This document shows, one piece after another, positions 19,299 through 29,427 of a DNA stretch of 53,545 nucleotides (position 1 is its first letter; every line of letters begins with the position of its first letter). Source of the stretch: Albidovulum sp. (GTDB lineage: Bacteria; Pseudomonadota; Alphaproteobacteria; Rhodobacterales; Rhodobacteraceae); the NCBI RefSeq assembly GCF_008933605.1, contig NZ_WBUS01000005.1, forward strand, positions 1 to 53,545, read 5' to 3'. The notes below the pieces were generated by a model, which was given only the letters and a program-made list of their open reading frames with translations, was not told the origin of the DNA and made no database searches. A program made the translations under genes and the position numbers.

Positions 19299-20060
19299 TC
19301 ACGCAGGGGTAAAGCCCTCGGAGGCCGAGAGCAGTTTCTTGGTGTAGTCGGTCGCGGCGCGGTGGGCGGAGAGCGCCGCGCGCGTCAGTTCCTCCACCGC
19401 GGCCCCGTGCTGCATCACGATCAGCCGGTCGCACATGTGGGCGACAACGGCAAGGTCGTGGCTGACCATGACGTAGGTCAGCCCGCGCTCCGCCCGAAGC
19501 CGGTCGAGGAGGTTCAGGACCTCGGCCTGGATCGAGGCATCGAGCGCGGAGGTCGGTTCGTCGAGGAGCAGCACCTCCGGCTCGAGGATCAGCGCGCGTG
19601 CGACGGCGACGCGCTGGCGCTGGCCGCCGGAAAGCTGGTGGGGGTAGCGGAAGCGGAAGCTGGGGCCGAGGCCGACATCCCTGAGCGCGCCCTCGATCCG
19701 CTCCTCGCGCCGGTCGAAGCCGTGGATGGCGAGCGGCTCGGACAGTACGCGGTCCACGGTGTGGCGGGGGTGAAGCGAGGCGTAGGGATCCTGGAAGACC
19801 ATCTGCACCGCGCGGAAAAACGTGGCAGGCCGGGGGTCGGGCAGCGGCTGGCCCTTCAGCCGGATCGTTCCGCCGGAGGTCGGCGCCAGACCGCAGATGG
19901 CGCGGAGCACGGTGGACTTGCCCGAGCCGGATTCGCCGACGATGCCGAAGCTTTCGCCGCGCGCCACGTCGAAGCCGACGCCGCGCACGGCGCGCACCGT
20001 GTCGCCGCCCCGTCGGAAGGTGACGTCAAGCGCCTCGACCGACAGCATCACCTCGCCCAT
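19299..20060 (-). CDS. Peptide-type ABC transporter ATP-binding protein (DppF-like)
   Basis: Walker A GESGSGKST, LSGGQRQRVAVARAL, LLDEPTSALD. Confidence 0.93.
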   Translation of the reverse strand: MGEVMLSVEALDVTFRRGGDTVRAVRGVGFDVARGESFGIVGESGSGKSTVLRAICGLAPTSGGTIRLKGQPLPDPRPATFFRAVQMVFQDPYASLHPRHTVDRVLSEPLAIHGFDRREERIEGALRDVGLGPSFRFRYPHQLSGGQRQRVAVARALILEPEVLLLDEPTSALDASIQAEVLNLLDRLRAERGLTYVMVSHDLAVVAHMCDRLIVMQHGAAVEELTRAALSAHRAATDYTKKLLSASEGFTPA

Positions 20061-20881
20061 GCCGCATCCCTTTCAAGCGTCGGCAGGGGGCGCACCCCGC
20101 CCTCGATCTTCGGCAGGCAGTTCATCAGGCCGCGCGTGTAGGGATGCTGTGCCTTGCCGAGGTCGGCGGCCTTCAGTTCCTCCACCACGCGGCCGGCATA
20201 CATGACGAGCACGCGGTCGCAGAAGGACGAGACGAGCCTGAGGTCGTGGCTGATGAAGATGAGCCCCATTCCGCGTTCGCGGACGAGCCGGTCGAGGATG
20301 CGCAGCACCTCCACCTGCACCGTCACGTCGAGCGCCGAGGTTGGCTCGTCGGCAATGAGAAGGTCGGGCTCGGTCACCAGCATCATCGCGATCATCGCGC
20401 GCTGGCCCATCCCGCCCGACAGTTCGTGCGGATAGGCGCGGAAGACCCGCTCGGGGTCGCGGATCTGCACCGCCTCCAGCATGGCGAGCGCGCGGGCCCT
20501 GGCTTGCGCGCGGGTCTCGCCGGCGCCGAACTTCAACGCTTCCATCAACTGCTTGCCGATGGTCATGACCGGGTTGAGCGAGAACTTCGGATCCTGCATC
20601 ACCATCGACATCCGGGCGCCGCGCAGGCGCCGCCAGGTAGCGGCGGAGGCGGCGCGGAGGTCGATGCCGTCGAAGTCGAGCACCTTCGCCGTGGCCTTTC
20701 CCGGCGGAGGCGTCAGCCCGAGGATCGCGCGGCCGGTCTGGCTCTTGCCCGAACCGCTTTCGCCGACGATGCCAAGCCGTTCGCGGCCGAGGGTGAAGCC
20801 GACGCCGCGCACCACCTCGCTCGGCCCCTGACGCGTCGGGAAGGTCACGCGCAGGTCTTCGACCGTCAGGAGCGTCGTCAT
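20048..20881 (-). CDS. Peptide-type ABC transporter ATP-binding protein (DppD-like)
   Basis: GESGSGKSQTGRAILGL, LSGGMGQRAMIAMML, LLIADEPTSALDVT. Confidence 0.93.
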   Translation of the reverse strand: MTTLLTVEDLRVTFPTRQGPSEVVRGVGFTLGRERLGIVGESGSGKSQTGRAILGLTPPPGKATAKVLDFDGIDLRAASAATWRRLRGARMSMVMQDPKFSLNPVMTIGKQLMEALKFGAGETRAQARARALAMLEAVQIRDPERVFRAYPHELSGGMGQRAMIAMMLVTEPDLLIADEPTSALDVTVQVEVLRILDRLVRERGMGLIFISHDLRLVSSFCDRVLVMYAGRVVEELKAADLGKAQHPYTRGLMNCLPKIEGGVRPLPTLERDAAWAR

Positions 20882-20924
20882 CGGCGGGAGCCTCCGGCGG
20901 GAGTATTCGGGCCACGGTGAAAGC

Positions 20925-21839
20925 TCATTTGCGCGCCTTCGGATCGAGCACGTCGCGCAGGCCGTCGCCGAGGAGGTTGAACCCCAGGGAGACGATGAAG
21001 ATGGCGATGCCGGGCATGGTCGCGACCCACCACTGGTCGATCAGGAAGCGCCGGCCGGATGCGATCATCGCGCCCCATTCGGGTTGCGGCGGCTGCGCCC
21101 CGAGGCCGAGGAAGCCGAGACCGGCGGCGGTCAGGATGATGCCGGCCATGTCGAGCGTGACGCGGATGATGACGGAGGAGAGACAGAGGGGCGTGACATG
21201 GCCCCAGAGGATCCGGGCCGAGGACGCACCCTGGAGGCGCGCGGCGTTGATGAAGTCGCTGTCGCGGATCGTCAGCGTCTCGGCCCGCGCGAGACGGGCA
21301 TAGGGCGGCCAGGAGGTGATGGCGATGGCGATGATCGCGTTCTCGATGCCGGGCCCGAGGGCCGCGACGAAGGCCAGCGCCAGGATGAGGCGGGGAAAGG
21401 CGAGGAAGATGTCGGTCACCCGCATCAGCACGGTATCGACCCAGCCGCCGAAATAGCCCGCCGTGGTGCCGACAAGAAGGCCGATCGGCGTGGCGATCAC
21501 CGCCACGAGAACCACGACCATGAGCGTGAGGCGGGAGCCGTGGACGATGCGGCTGAAGATGTCGCGGGAAAGGTCGTCAGTGCCGAGAAGGTGGCCTTCG
21601 CTCAAGGGGGGCAGGAAGCGCTCGGTCCGGAGGTCTCCGCCGAGAAGCGGGTCGTGCGGGGCGATGAGATTGGCAAGGAGCGCGACCAGGATCAGAAGGA
21701 CGACGATCCCGAGCCCCACCATGGCAAGCCAGTTCGAGCGGAAGGCGAGCCATGTCCTGTAGGCCTGGCCGAGCCGGGCCTGGCGGCGCGAGGCGGGCTG
21801 GTCCGAGAGGAGCCAGTCGCGGCGGGTCGCGGAACTCAT
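20925..21839 (-). CDS. Peptide-type ABC transporter permease (DppC-like)
   Basis: MSSATRRDWLLSDQPASRRQARLGQAYRTWLAFRSNWLAMVGLG start; GTDDLSRDIFSRIVHGSRLTL; EAA loop RAETLTIRDSDFINAARLQGAS. Confidence 0.92.
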   Translation of the reverse strand: MSSATRRDWLLSDQPASRRQARLGQAYRTWLAFRSNWLAMVGLGIVVLLILVALLANLIAPHDPLLGGDLRTERFLPPLSEGHLLGTDDLSRDIFSRIVHGSRLTLMVVVLVAVIATPIGLLVGTTAGYFGGWVDTVLMRVTDIFLAFPRLILALAFVAALGPGIENAIIAIAITSWPPYARLARAETLTIRDSDFINAARLQGASSARILWGHVTPLCLSSVIIRVTLDMAGIILTAAGLGFLGLGAQPPQPEWGAMIASGRRFLIDQWWVATMPGIAIFIVSLGFNLLGDGLRDVLDPKARK

Positions 21840-22897
21840 GCCTGCCTCCGCACGCGGGGGTCGAGAAGGGTGTAGAGCAGGTCGGAGAGGAGGTTCAGCC
21901 CGACGAAGATCGCGCCGATGAGAAGCGTGCCGCCGAGAACGGCGTTCATGTCGGCATTCTGGAGCGAGTTGGTGATGTACTGTCCGAGCCCCGGCCAGGC
22001 GAAGACGGTCTCGGTCAGCACCGAGCCTTCGAGGAGGTTGGCGTAGGACAGCGCGACCACGGTCACCAGCGGGACGGCGGCGTTCCTCAAGGCATGGACC
22101 CAGATGATCCGCCACTCCGGCACGCCCTTCACCCGGGCCGTCGTCACGTATTCCTGCGCCAGTTCGTTCAGCATGAAGCTGCGCGTCATCCGGCTGATGT
22201 AGGCCATGGAGAAATAGCCCAGCAGCGCGGCGGGCAGGATGATGTGCGAGAAGACGTTGCGGAAGGCGTCCCATTGCCCCTGCATCGCACTATCGAGGAG
22301 CAGGAGGCCGGTCTTCGGCGTGATGGCGTATTCGTAGGCGATGTCGATGCGCCCCGGTCCCGCGACCCAGTTCAGCCGCGCATAGAAGACGAGAAGGCCG
22401 AGGAGGCCGAGCCAGAAGATCGGTGCGGAATAGCCGACGAGACCGAGGACGCGCACGACCTGATCAGCAAGCCTGCCCTGCCGCACGGCTGCCCAGACTC
22501 CCATCGGAATGCCGAGCACGGTGCCGATGAGGATGGCGACGGTCGCAAGTTCGAGGGTCGCGGGAAAGACACGGGCGATGTCCTCGGTGATCGGCCGCTT
22601 GGTGAGAAAGCTTTCGCCGAAGTCGCCGCTGAAGACCTTCTGGAGATAGATCCAGAACTGCTCGTAAAGCGGCCGGTCCAGGCCGAGTTCGACGAAGACG
22701 CGGTCATAGACCGACTTCGGGGCGCGGTCGCCGATGACCGCGAGCACCGGATCCACCGGGACGACCCTTCCGATCAGGAAGGTCACGATGAGAAGCCCGA
22801 GAAACGTCAGTGCCACCGTGGCCAGCAGTTTCGCCGCCTTCCACAGGAGACGCAGGAGGGCGCTGCCGCGCCCCCCGTCGATGGTCGAATCGCTCAT
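21836..22897 (-). CDS. Peptide-type ABC transporter permease (DppB-like)
   Basis: Polytopic; LNELAQEYVTTARVKGVPEWRIIWVHALRNAAVPLVTV EAA loop; 4-nt overlap with the downstream permease. Confidence 0.92.
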   Translation of the reverse strand: MSDSTIDGGRGSALLRLLWKAAKLLATVALTFLGLLIVTFLIGRVVPVDPVLAVIGDRAPKSVYDRVFVELGLDRPLYEQFWIYLQKVFSGDFGESFLTKRPITEDIARVFPATLELATVAILIGTVLGIPMGVWAAVRQGRLADQVVRVLGLVGYSAPIFWLGLLGLLVFYARLNWVAGPGRIDIAYEYAITPKTGLLLLDSAMQGQWDAFRNVFSHIILPAALLGYFSMAYISRMTRSFMLNELAQEYVTTARVKGVPEWRIIWVHALRNAAVPLVTVVALSYANLLEGSVLTETVFAWPGLGQYITNSLQNADMNAVLGGTLLIGAIFVGLNLLSDLLYTLLDPRVRRQA

Positions 22898-22901
22898 GCG
22901 A

Positions 22902-24494
22902 TCACTTCGTCACATGCGCGTAGTTGTTGTCGTTGAACGACGGGCCGACGATGAAGCCGTTGACGTTCGAACGCATTGCCGAGACCTCGATCTCCTGGAA
23001 CATGATCACGAAGGGCGAGGTTTCCTGGTGCTCCTTCTGGATCTTGACATACATCTCGGCGCGCTTGGTCGCGTCGGCTTCCAGAACGGCCGCGTCGGCC
23101 TCCTTCGTCATGTCCGGAATGTCCCAGGCGTTGCGCCAGGCCAGCGGCTTGGACGCGGCGTCATCCGAGTTGTCGGGGTTGCGCGCGAAAGTATCGGCAT
23201 TGGTGTGCGGGTCCTGGTAGTCCGGTCCCCAGCGACCGATGTAGATGTCGTGGTTGCGCGCGCGGTACTTGGTCAGGGTCTGCTGGCCGTCGCCGGGGAT
23301 GAGCTCGATCTTGACGCCCGCCTCGGCCGCGGTCTGCTGGATCGCCTGGGCGATGCCGGTGATCTCGGGCGTGTTGCGGGTGTCCATCGTAACGGAGAAT
23401 CCGTCGGGCAGCCCGGCCGCCGCCAGAAGCTCCTTCGCCTTGGCGACGTCGAGGGAGAAGGGCGTTTCTTCCAGCGCGCCGAGGAAGCCCTTGGGCAGGA
23501 AGGCCTGGTGGACCGTCACCTTGCCCTTCATGATCGTGTCGGCGATGGCCTGGTAGTCCACGAGATACTTCATCGCCTGGCGCACTTCCGGCTTGGCGAG
23601 GTTCTCGTTCTTCTGGTTCAGCCCGAGGTAGTAGATCGAACCCTTAGGGCCTTCCATGATCTTCAGGTCGGGGTTCGCGCGCACCGCGTCGATTTCCTCG
23701 GCGGTCAGCGACCGGGCGATGTCGATGTCACCCTGTTCCAGAAGCAGCCGCTGGGTCGCGCCTTCGGGAATGTGGCGGTAGATGACCCGCGCCATCGGCG
23801 GCGCGTCGCCCGAATAGTTCGCGTTGCGCTCCATCACCACCGCCTCGTTCGCGCGCCATTCGCGGACCGTGAAGGGGCCGGAACCGGCATAGTTGGTCTT
23901 CAGCCATTCGTAGCCGAAGTCTCCGTTCGCCTCGTGTTCCATGACGAGTTTCTTGTCGACGACGAAGCCGACGGTCGCCGTGAGGCAGTAGAGCACCAGC
24001 GTCGGCGCATAGGGCTTGTCCATCTTGAACTGGACGGTGTCCTCGCCGGTCTGGACGACCATCTGGTCGACGTTCTCGGCGTTCAGGCCGAACTGGGTCA
24101 GGATGAAGGCGGGCGACTTGTCGAGCTTCACCGCGCGGGTGAGCGAAAAGACGACGTCCTCGGCCGTGATCGGGTTGCCGGAGGCGAAGGTGCGGCCCGG
24201 CTTGATCTTGAAGCTGATCGACATGCCGTCTTCGGCGACTTCCCAGCTTTCGGCGATCTTGCCGTAGATCTTGGTCACGTCCATCGGATCGTAGCCGATC
24301 AGTCCCTCGTAGGCGTTGCCGGCGATTTCCGAGGCCGTGAACTCGAAGATCTCGGCCGGGTCGAGCGAGATGATGTCGTCGATCGCCCAGGCCTGGATCA
24401 GCGTGTCGGGCGGGGTTTCCGCCTTCACGACCGGCGCGCTGAAGAATGCGAAGGCCGCGACGGTGGCCGCGAGCAGTTTGCGACTGTGGTGCAT
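22902..24494 (-). CDS. Peptide-type ABC transporter substrate-binding protein (SBP_bac_5, DppA-like)
   Basis: Signal peptide; IISLDPAEIFEFTASEIAGNAYEGLIGYDP; SGPFTVREWRANEAVVMERNANY. Confidence 0.93.
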   Translation of the reverse strand: MHHSRKLLAATVAAFAFFSAPVVKAETPPDTLIQAWAIDDIISLDPAEIFEFTASEIAGNAYEGLIGYDPMDVTKIYGKIAESWEVAEDGMSISFKIKPGRTFASGNPITAEDVVFSLTRAVKLDKSPAFILTQFGLNAENVDQMVVQTGEDTVQFKMDKPYAPTLVLYCLTATVGFVVDKKLVMEHEANGDFGYEWLKTNYAGSGPFTVREWRANEAVVMERNANYSGDAPPMARVIYRHIPEGATQRLLLEQGDIDIARSLTAEEIDAVRANPDLKIMEGPKGSIYYLGLNQKNENLAKPEVRQAMKYLVDYQAIADTIMKGKVTVHQAFLPKGFLGALEETPFSLDVAKAKELLAAAGLPDGFSVTMDTRNTPEITGIAQAIQQTAAEAGVKIELIPGDGQQTLTKYRARNHDIYIGRWGPDYQDPHTNADTFARNPDNSDDAASKPLAWRNAWDIPDMTKEADAAVLEADATKRAEMYVKIQKEHQETSPFVIMFQEIEVSAMRSNVNGFIVGPSFNDNNYAHVTK

Positions 24495-24576
24495 GGATGA
24501 ACTCTCCGCTGTCGGTTGTTTGTTGTTGTCCCCGGATTCTCATGCCGCAGGGGCAGGCCGGGGAGCCGTGGACCGA

Positions 24577-24592
24577 TTAACCTCTTGGTAAA
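24577..24592. promoter_or_regulatory. Imperfect palindrome in the divergent dppA-like/FAH promoter region
   Basis: TTAACC-TCTT-GGTAAA (one mismatch between half-sites). Confidence 0.3.
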
Positions 24593-24684
24593 ATTCTAAG
24601 TCAAGGGCAAAGGCGGTGGTGCATGGCCTTGACCCTGCCGGACCGACCGGCGAGCCTGTGGCCGCAGCGATGCGGGGAGGCGAG

Positions 24685-25539
24685 ATGAAACTGGTGCGGT
24701 ACGGGGCGCGGGGCGCGGAACGGCCGGGGATCCTCGACGCGAAGGGTCACGTGCGGGACATTTCAGGCGTGGTGGTCGACATCGCCGGCGAGACGCTTCA
24801 GCCCGCCACGCTCGGTGGCATCGCCGGTCTGGACCCCGAGTCGCTGCCGCTGGTTCCGGGCGTCCCGCAAGCGGGCCTGCGGCTCGGTCCCTGCGTCGGA
24901 CGTGTCGGCAAGTTCGTCTGCATCGGGCTCAACTATGCCGACCACGCGGCCGAATCCGGCCTTCAGGTGCCGCCGGAACCGGTGGTCTTCGGCAAGTGGA
25001 CCTCGGCCATCTGCGGCCCTGATGACGACGTTGAACTGCCCCGCGGATCGGTCAAGACCGACTGGGAGGTCGAACTGGGCGTGGTCATCGGCAGGGGCGG
25101 CAAATACATCGCCGAGGAGGATGCGCTTTCGCATGTCGCGGGGTACTGCGTCGTCAACGATGTCTCGGAACGCGAATACCAGGTGGAGCGCGCCGGCACC
25201 TGGGACAAGGGCAAGGGCTGCGACACGTTCGGACCGCTCGGCCCCTGGCTCGTGACGCGGGACGAGGTGGAAGACCCCGGCAACCTGGCGATGTGGCTCG
25301 AGGTCAATGGCGAGCAGATGCAGACCGGATCGACGGCGACCATGGTCTACAAGGTGCCGTTCCTCGTCGCCTACGTCAGCCGTTTCATGTCGCTCCAGCC
25401 CGGGGACGTGATCGCCACCGGCACGCCGCCCGGCGTCGGCATGGGGCGGAAGCCGCCGCGCTTCCTCAGGCCCGGCGACGTGATGCGGCTTTCGGTCGAG
25501 GGGCTCGGCGTGCAGACCCAGCGCGTCGTCGCCGGGTGA
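24685..25539 (+). CDS. Fumarylacetoacetate hydrolase-family protein
   Basis: CIGLNYADHAAESG, EPVVFGKWTSAICGPDD, DWEVELGVVIGRGGKYI, GDVIATGTPPGVGMG. Confidence 0.93.
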   Translation: MKLVRYGARGAERPGILDAKGHVRDISGVVVDIAGETLQPATLGGIAGLDPESLPLVPGVPQAGLRLGPCVGRVGKFVCIGLNYADHAAESGLQVPPEPVVFGKWTSAICGPDDDVELPRGSVKTDWEVELGVVIGRGGKYIAEEDALSHVAGYCVVNDVSEREYQVERAGTWDKGKGCDTFGPLGPWLVTRDEVEDPGNLAMWLEVNGEQMQTGSTATMVYKVPFLVAYVSRFMSLQPGDVIATGTPPGVGMGRKPPRFLRPGDVMRLSVEGLGVQTQRVVAG

Positions 25540-25544
25540 CGCGC

Positions 25545-26554
<1,010 letters not shown>

Positions 26555-26558
<4 letters not shown>

Positions 26559-27523
26559 GCCAGTTCCTCCAGCGAACGGTTGCAGGCTCGGAAACGGCCG
26601 GGCGCGAACTCGGTCAGCGGATCGAGGTGGTCGAGGCAATCCTCGCCCGCATGGGCGCAGCGCGGCGCGAAGGGACAGCCCTTCGGCGGCCGGGTCATGT
26701 TGGGCGGACTACCGGGGATGGCCGAAAGCTCCTCGCCTTCCTGATCGACACGCGGGATCGCACCGAGCAGCCCGCGCGTGTAGGGATGCGCGGGCGTGGC
26801 GAACAGCGGATCGGTCGGGCTCTGCTCCATGATCTGGCCGCCGTAGAGCACGATGACGCGCTCGCAAAACCCCGCCACCACGCCGAGGTCGTGGGTGATG
26901 AGGATCGTCGCCATGCCTAAATCGCGCCGAAGGTCGCCGAGAAGCGTCATGATCTGCGCCTGCACGGTCACGTCGAGCGCGGTCGTCGGTTCGTCCGCGA
27001 TCAGAAGCTCGGGCCGGCAGAGGAGCGACATGGCGATCATCACGCGCTGCCGCATCCCCCCCGAGAACTCGTGCGGGAAGAGCCGCACGCGGCCCGCAGC
27101 GTCGGGGATCTTCACGGCGTCCAGCATCCGCACGCATTCGGCCAGCGCCTGAGCCTTCGACATGCCCTTGTGATGGACGAGCACCTCGGCCATCTGGTCC
27201 GAGACGCGCATGTAGGGGTTGAGTGAGGTCATCGGGTCCTGGAAGACCATGGCGATCTTCTGCGCCCTGATCGGATTGATGACGGCGGGAGGGGCATTGA
27301 GGATTTCCCGCCCGTCGAAGGCCACCGAACCCGTCGCCCGGCCGTTCTTCGCCAGAAGCCCCATCACCGCGAAGGCGAGCTGGCTCTTGCCCGAGCCGGA
27401 TTCGCCGACGATCCCGAGGGTCTCGCCCCGGTCGAGCGAAAGGCTGACGCCGTTGACGGCCGTCACCGTGCCGTCGGGCGTGTCGAAGCGCACCGAGAGG
27501 TTGCGAATATCCAGCATGGCCAT
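26555..27523 (-). CDS. oppD: Oligopeptide ABC transporter ATP-binding protein (OppD-like)
   Basis: GESGSGKSQLAFAVMGLLAKNG, FSGGMRQRVMIAMSLLCRPELLIADEPTTALDVT, HPYTRGLLGAIPRVD. Confidence 0.93.
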
Positions 27524-27524
27524 C

Positions 27525-28439
27525 TCAGCGGTCCTTGGGATCGAGCGCGTCGCGCAGCCCGTCACCGACGAAGAAGAAGGAGAAGAGCGTGGCGATGAAG
27601 AAGGCCAGCGGCCAAAGAAGCTGCCAGGTCGTGCCGTAGTAGATCGTCCGCGCCCCTTCCGAGATCAGCGCGCCGAGCGAGGTCAGCGGCTCCTGGACGC
27701 CAAGCCCGAGGAAGGAGATGAAGCTCTCGATCAGGATCATCTCGGGGACCAGCAGCGTGGCATAGACAGCGACGATGCCGACGAGGTTCGGCACTATATG
27801 GCGCAGGATGATGGTGAAGGTCGGCACGCCGGTGGCCTGCGCCGCCTCGACATACTCCTTGTGCTTGAGGCTCAGCGTCTGGCCCCGGACGATCCGCGCC
27901 ATGTTGAGCCAGGACATCAGCCCGATGCCGAAGAAGAGCATGAAGAGCGACCGACCGAACATCACGAGAAGGAGGATGACAACGAACATGAACGGCACCG
28001 CGAGCAGGATGTCGACGATCCGCATCATGATCTGGTCGGTGCGCCCGCCCACATAGCCCGAGACGGCGCCGTAGAGGGTGCCGACGATCACCGCGATGAG
28101 CGAGCCGACGATGCCCACCATGAGCGAGATCCGCGTGCCCTGGAGCGTGCGGGAGTAGAGGTCGCGGCCGAGGTCGTCGGTGCCGAAGTAGTGGCCGTTC
28201 GCGATCGAGGGCTGGCCAAGCTGCGCGGCCTGTCCCATCACGGCAAAGTCGATCTCCTCGTTCGACCACTGCGCCAGCGCGTCGCCGAAGAGGGCGAGAA
28301 GGGTGATGAGAAGGAGCGTCACCACCCCCGCCACGGCCGCCTTGTTGCGGAAGAAGCGGCGCCGCGCGTCGGCCCAGAGCGAGCGTCCCTTGACCTCTCC
28401 CTCGGCCAGCCGGCCCATTGCACTCGCGTCGATCGCCAT
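27525..28439 (-). CDS. oppC: Oligopeptide ABC transporter permease (OppC-like)
   Basis: SLWADARRRFFRNKAAVAGVVTLLLITLLALFGD; GTDDLGRDLYSRTLQGTRISL; EYVEAAQATGVPTFTIILRHIVPN. Confidence 0.94.
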   Translation of the reverse strand: MAIDASAMGRLAEGEVKGRSLWADARRRFFRNKAAVAGVVTLLLITLLALFGDALAQWSNEEIDFAVMGQAAQLGQPSIANGHYFGTDDLGRDLYSRTLQGTRISLMVGIVGSLIAVIVGTLYGAVSGYVGGRTDQIMMRIVDILLAVPFMFVVILLLVMFGRSLFMLFFGIGLMSWLNMARIVRGQTLSLKHKEYVEAAQATGVPTFTIILRHIVPNLVGIVAVYATLLVPEMILIESFISFLGLGVQEPLTSLGALISEGARTIYYGTTWQLLWPLAFFIATLFSFFFVGDGLRDALDPKDR

Positions 28440-28442
28440 GGC

Positions 28443-29366
28443 CTAGTACCGGATCTTGGGGTCGATCCAGCCGTAGAGGATATCGACCACGAGGTTGAAG
28501 AGGACCGTCAGCGCACCGACGAGGATGGTGATGCCGAGCATCACCGCGTAGTCGCGGTTCAGCGCGCTGTCCACGAAGGCCCGTCCGATGCCTCCGGTCG
28601 AGAAGAAGAAATCGACCACCACCGACCCGGTGATCATCGCCACGAAGGCCGGGCCGAGGTAGGACAGCACCGGCAGGAGCGCGGGCTTCAGCGCATGGCG
28701 CAGGATCACGTGGCGCTCCGGCAGGCCCTTCGCCCGGGCGGTACGGATGTGGTTCGAGGTCAGGACCTCCAGCATCGAGGCGCGGGTGAGCCGCGCGATG
28801 GAGGCCATGTAGGAGGTCGAGAGCGCGATGACCGGCATCACCATGTACTGCCACTGCCCGTCCTCCCAACCGCCGCCGGGCAGCCAGCCGAGCCACCAGG
28901 TGAAGGTGAGCAGCAGCAGGGGCGCCATGACGAAGTTGGGCAGCACCTGCGCGCCGATGGAGATGCCGACGGCGAGGTAGTCGAGCCAGGAGTTGTGGCG
29001 GATCGCCGCCGCGACGCCGAGCGTGACGCCGACGATCACCGCGACGACGAAGGAGACCGAACCGTAGGTCAGCGTCACGGGGAATCCCTGCGCGATGATC
29101 TCGTTCACCGTGCGGTCCTTGTAGATGAAGGACGGCCCGAAGTCGAAATGCGCCACGATTCCCCAGACATAGGTGACAAGCTGGCGCCAGAGCGGCTGAT
29201 CGAGGCCGTACTTTGCCTCCAGATTGGCCAGGACCTGCGGCGGCAGCGCCCGCTCCTGCGTGAAGGGCCCGCCGGGGGCCGCATGCATCAGCAGGAAGGA
29301 GATCACGATCAACAGAAGAAGCGTCGGCACGGCGACGGCCAGACGCTTGACGACGAAGGAAAACAT
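28443..29366 (-). CDS. oppB: Oligopeptide ABC transporter permease (OppB-like)
   Basis: MFSFVVKRLAVAVPTLLLLIVISFLLMHAAPGGPFTQERALPP. Confidence 0.94.
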   Translation of the reverse strand: MFSFVVKRLAVAVPTLLLLIVISFLLMHAAPGGPFTQERALPPQVLANLEAKYGLDQPLWRQLVTYVWGIVAHFDFGPSFIYKDRTVNEIIAQGFPVTLTYGSVSFVVAVIVGVTLGVAAAIRHNSWLDYLAVGISIGAQVLPNFVMAPLLLLTFTWWLGWLPGGGWEDGQWQYMVMPVIALSTSYMASIARLTRASMLEVLTSNHIRTARAKGLPERHVILRHALKPALLPVLSYLGPAFVAMITGSVVVDFFFSTGGIGRAFVDSALNRDYAVMLGITILVGALTVLFNLVVDILYGWIDPKIRY

Positions 29367-29427
29367 CTGCGGCGCCCCGAAAGGAGAGGGGGGGGCGACC
29401 CTCGCGGACCGCACCCCGTGTCAAGCG

